From: Branchiostoma floridae
Lineage: Eukaryota; Chordata; Leptocardii; Amphioxiformes; Branchiostomatidae
NCBI RefSeq assembly: GCF_000003815.2
Contig: NC_049994.1
Span: 15,793,711-15,857,710 of the forward strand
Length of the DNA: 64,000 nt
Reading direction: 5' to 3'
Shown: piece by piece, positions 62,607 through 64,000 of the stretch
Layout of the letters: every line of letters starts with the position of its first letter
How positions within the stretch are numbered: the stretch's first letter is position 1
Notes under the pieces: model-generated
Database searches by the model: none
What the model saw: the letters and a program-made list of their open reading frames with translations, nothing else
Told to the model about the DNA's origin: nothing
Program-made: the position numbers and the translations under genes

Positions 62607-63582
62607 ATGGCTCAGGCAAATCCCGATGCGCTGCATCCGGACCGGAAGTGCGTTCCGAAATCCCGGAATCCGAATCCTATGTACGCGCCAAACTCCGTTC
62701 ACACTGACTTAAATCCGACGCGAGGGCCGGATTCTCACCCTGAAGGCCGTGGCAATAATGAGGACTGTGCCTTCACCCAACCGTGTACTGGTGGTGAAAC
62801 GCACCAGAACAGCTATAAAAACTCCTATAGACCAGCCAGCAATGATAACAATGGCTATGTCAAGCCACATGAGGATGGTGATAATGCTAACCCCGGCAAC
62901 CCCGGCATTCATCACCATCACGGTACATGTGAAGAAGCTAAACCAGCCGAGGCCAGGCCAGATAACAATTCTGGTGATTCCTGCCTCCGGTCATGTGCTG
63001 TTACACTTGAAAAGGAAACTGCCTTTGGATCAGCTGACAGCAAAACCAATCCCTGTGCTGTCGTCAAGCCAGAAGCTGGTAGATTCCAAGACAATATCGT
63101 CGAATCAGCTGACAATGATGGTAACCCCTGCATCAAATCGTATTCAGTTAAGAACCAGGAAGACGATGGCACAGATGTCGGGCCAGCCGACTGTGAAGTT
63201 ATCCAGCCATACGCTGTGAAGTACCAAGAGCATGACGACAGTAGTAATGATCGCCCACACCCAGGAACCGATGCTGTAACTGAAAACGGACAAACAGCAA
63301 ACATTGCCCCTGAAGAAGACGACATTCAGCCATATGCTGTCGCATACATGGACCAGGATGACATGGCGTGTGCCACAACGTCAGGGGACAATCACGCCCA
63401 AGCTAGACTGTCCTTGCATACACCAACGACGGCTCCAAACAGCATCAATGATGTCTTGGCCAACCCATTGAGCAACGATGCAAATCCTGCTAGTCTTGTC
63501 AGTGAGGAAAGGCAACAGGTCCAGAATGCGCTTCATCTGAATCCGGTGCCCGTGCCAAACGTTCGCCATCCTGCAGCCTGCA
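62607..63582 (+). CDS. First exon of an acidic Asn/Asp-rich protein with PYAV repeats (continues right)
   Basis: A single exon of 325 codons plus one base starts ATG at 62607 and ends at the donor CA/GTAAGT at 63582. The protein is hydrophilic, Asn/Asp/Pro-rich, and lacks a signal peptide or transmembrane segment in this exon. A degenerate module recurs at least four times: NPCAVVKPEA, KSYSVKNQEDD, IQPYAVKYQEHDD and IQPYAVAYMDQDD. Such long N-terminal exons may be cytoplasmic leaders of type II membrane proteins whose lectin-like or fibrinogen-like domains follow; that is recollection and cannot be tested here because later exons lie outside the window. Codon use and the open 976-bp frame make it a real exon. 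Confidence 0.8.
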
Positions 63583-63631
63583 GTAAGTTATATTCATATT
63601 TCAAAACATTTGGATATTCGCACGGTTAATA

Positions 63632-63913
63632 CATCCTCCTAACGCAGGAACATCCAACAGCGAAACCGCCTGTCTGGATGTACCCTGCTCTTTCAGCCGT
63701 CACCCTTAGTTCCTGACCGAACTGCTTATGAATATTAATGTGCTTACCCTTATAAATGCGGGATCCCTTTTGAAAACTGAAAGGTCTATTCTCTGATTGG
63801 CTGACAGCTGGTTTGGGGGGACGCCCACAGGAACTAAGAATGACGGCTTAGAAAGCAGGGTACATCCAAACAGACAGTTTCGCTGTTGGATGTCCCCGTA
63901 TAGGAGGATGGGT
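63632..63913. mobile_element. Palindromic MITE just downstream of the PYAV exon
   Basis: Inverted arms of about 90 bp: CATCCTCCTA, ACATCCAACAGCGAAAC, GGATGTACCCTGCT and CTTAGTTCCTG pair with their complements at 63831-63913. It begins about 50 bp after the donor at 63582. Confidence 0.85.
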
Positions 63914-64000
63914 CATTTGGATGAAGACAGACCTTGGATGACATTTAGAAGTTTATACAAGATCAAAACAAATTTGTTTTGTTTTCTTTGAGAAGCTACA

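Noticed and set aside
61744-62702. Long open frames on both strands around the CCAT repeat
   Set aside because: Tetranucleotide repeats are open in several frames; the frames cross the N gap and encode only PSIH or DGWM repeats.

Overview
The window looks like a stretch of cephalochordate (amphioxus, Branchiostoma-type) nuclear DNA. It carries intron-rich, vertebrate-like genes (ABCC5-type transporter, betaine-homocysteine methyltransferase, cytosolic sulfotransferase) beside a yellow/major-royal-jelly-type gene and a laccase-type multicopper oxidase, which vertebrates lack. Introns are mostly 0.3-2 kb with GT-AG borders. They are full of palindromic MITEs, tRNA-derived SINEs and 5'-truncated LINE tails. 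The assignment is an inference; no species-specific marker was checked.

Layout: (1) 97-5211 (-), laccase-like multicopper oxidase, 3' part beyond the left edge. (2) 8789-13538 (+), complete 7-exon yellow-family gene, head-to-head with the laccase across 3.6 kb that holds a SINE and a foldback-type element. (3) 13975-17049 (-), 6-exon cytosolic sulfotransferase. (4) 19175-39225 (-), 33-exon ABCC5-like full ABC transporter. (5) 42668-47008 (-), 9-exon PhyH-type Fe(II)/2-oxoglutarate dioxygenase. (6) about 49146/49730-55043 (+), BHMT, divergent from the dioxygenase. (7) 55503-57282 (-), two-exon orphan Thr-rich single-pass membrane protein, tail-to-tail with BHMT. (8) 62607-63582 (+), first long exon of a gene with degenerate PYAV-type repeats, continuing past the right edge. 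A 222-base assembly gap lies in a CCAT repeat at 62216-62437.

I rebuilt the exon chains by hand. In all seven multi-exon models the identified exons join in one frame: laccase 412 codons so far, yellow 422 aa, SULT 283 aa, ABCC5-like 1481 aa, PhyH 286 aa, BHMT 369 codons plus a short uncertain first exon, orphan 420 aa.

Most notable observations: small tandem duplications that copy an exon edge with its splice site occur in three neighbouring genes (ABCC5-like, PhyH, BHMT), giving arrays of up to five duplicate splice sites. Seven MITEs show 9-bp target duplications (Mutator-like) and two show TAA (Harbinger-like). A LINE 3' tail has grown into a 12-copy minisatellite beside an ABCC5 exon. 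Laccase and yellow, partners in insect cuticle pigmentation, are linked here in a chordate-like genome. A 2-oxoglutarate hydroxylase is divergently paired with the betaine-using enzyme BHMT.
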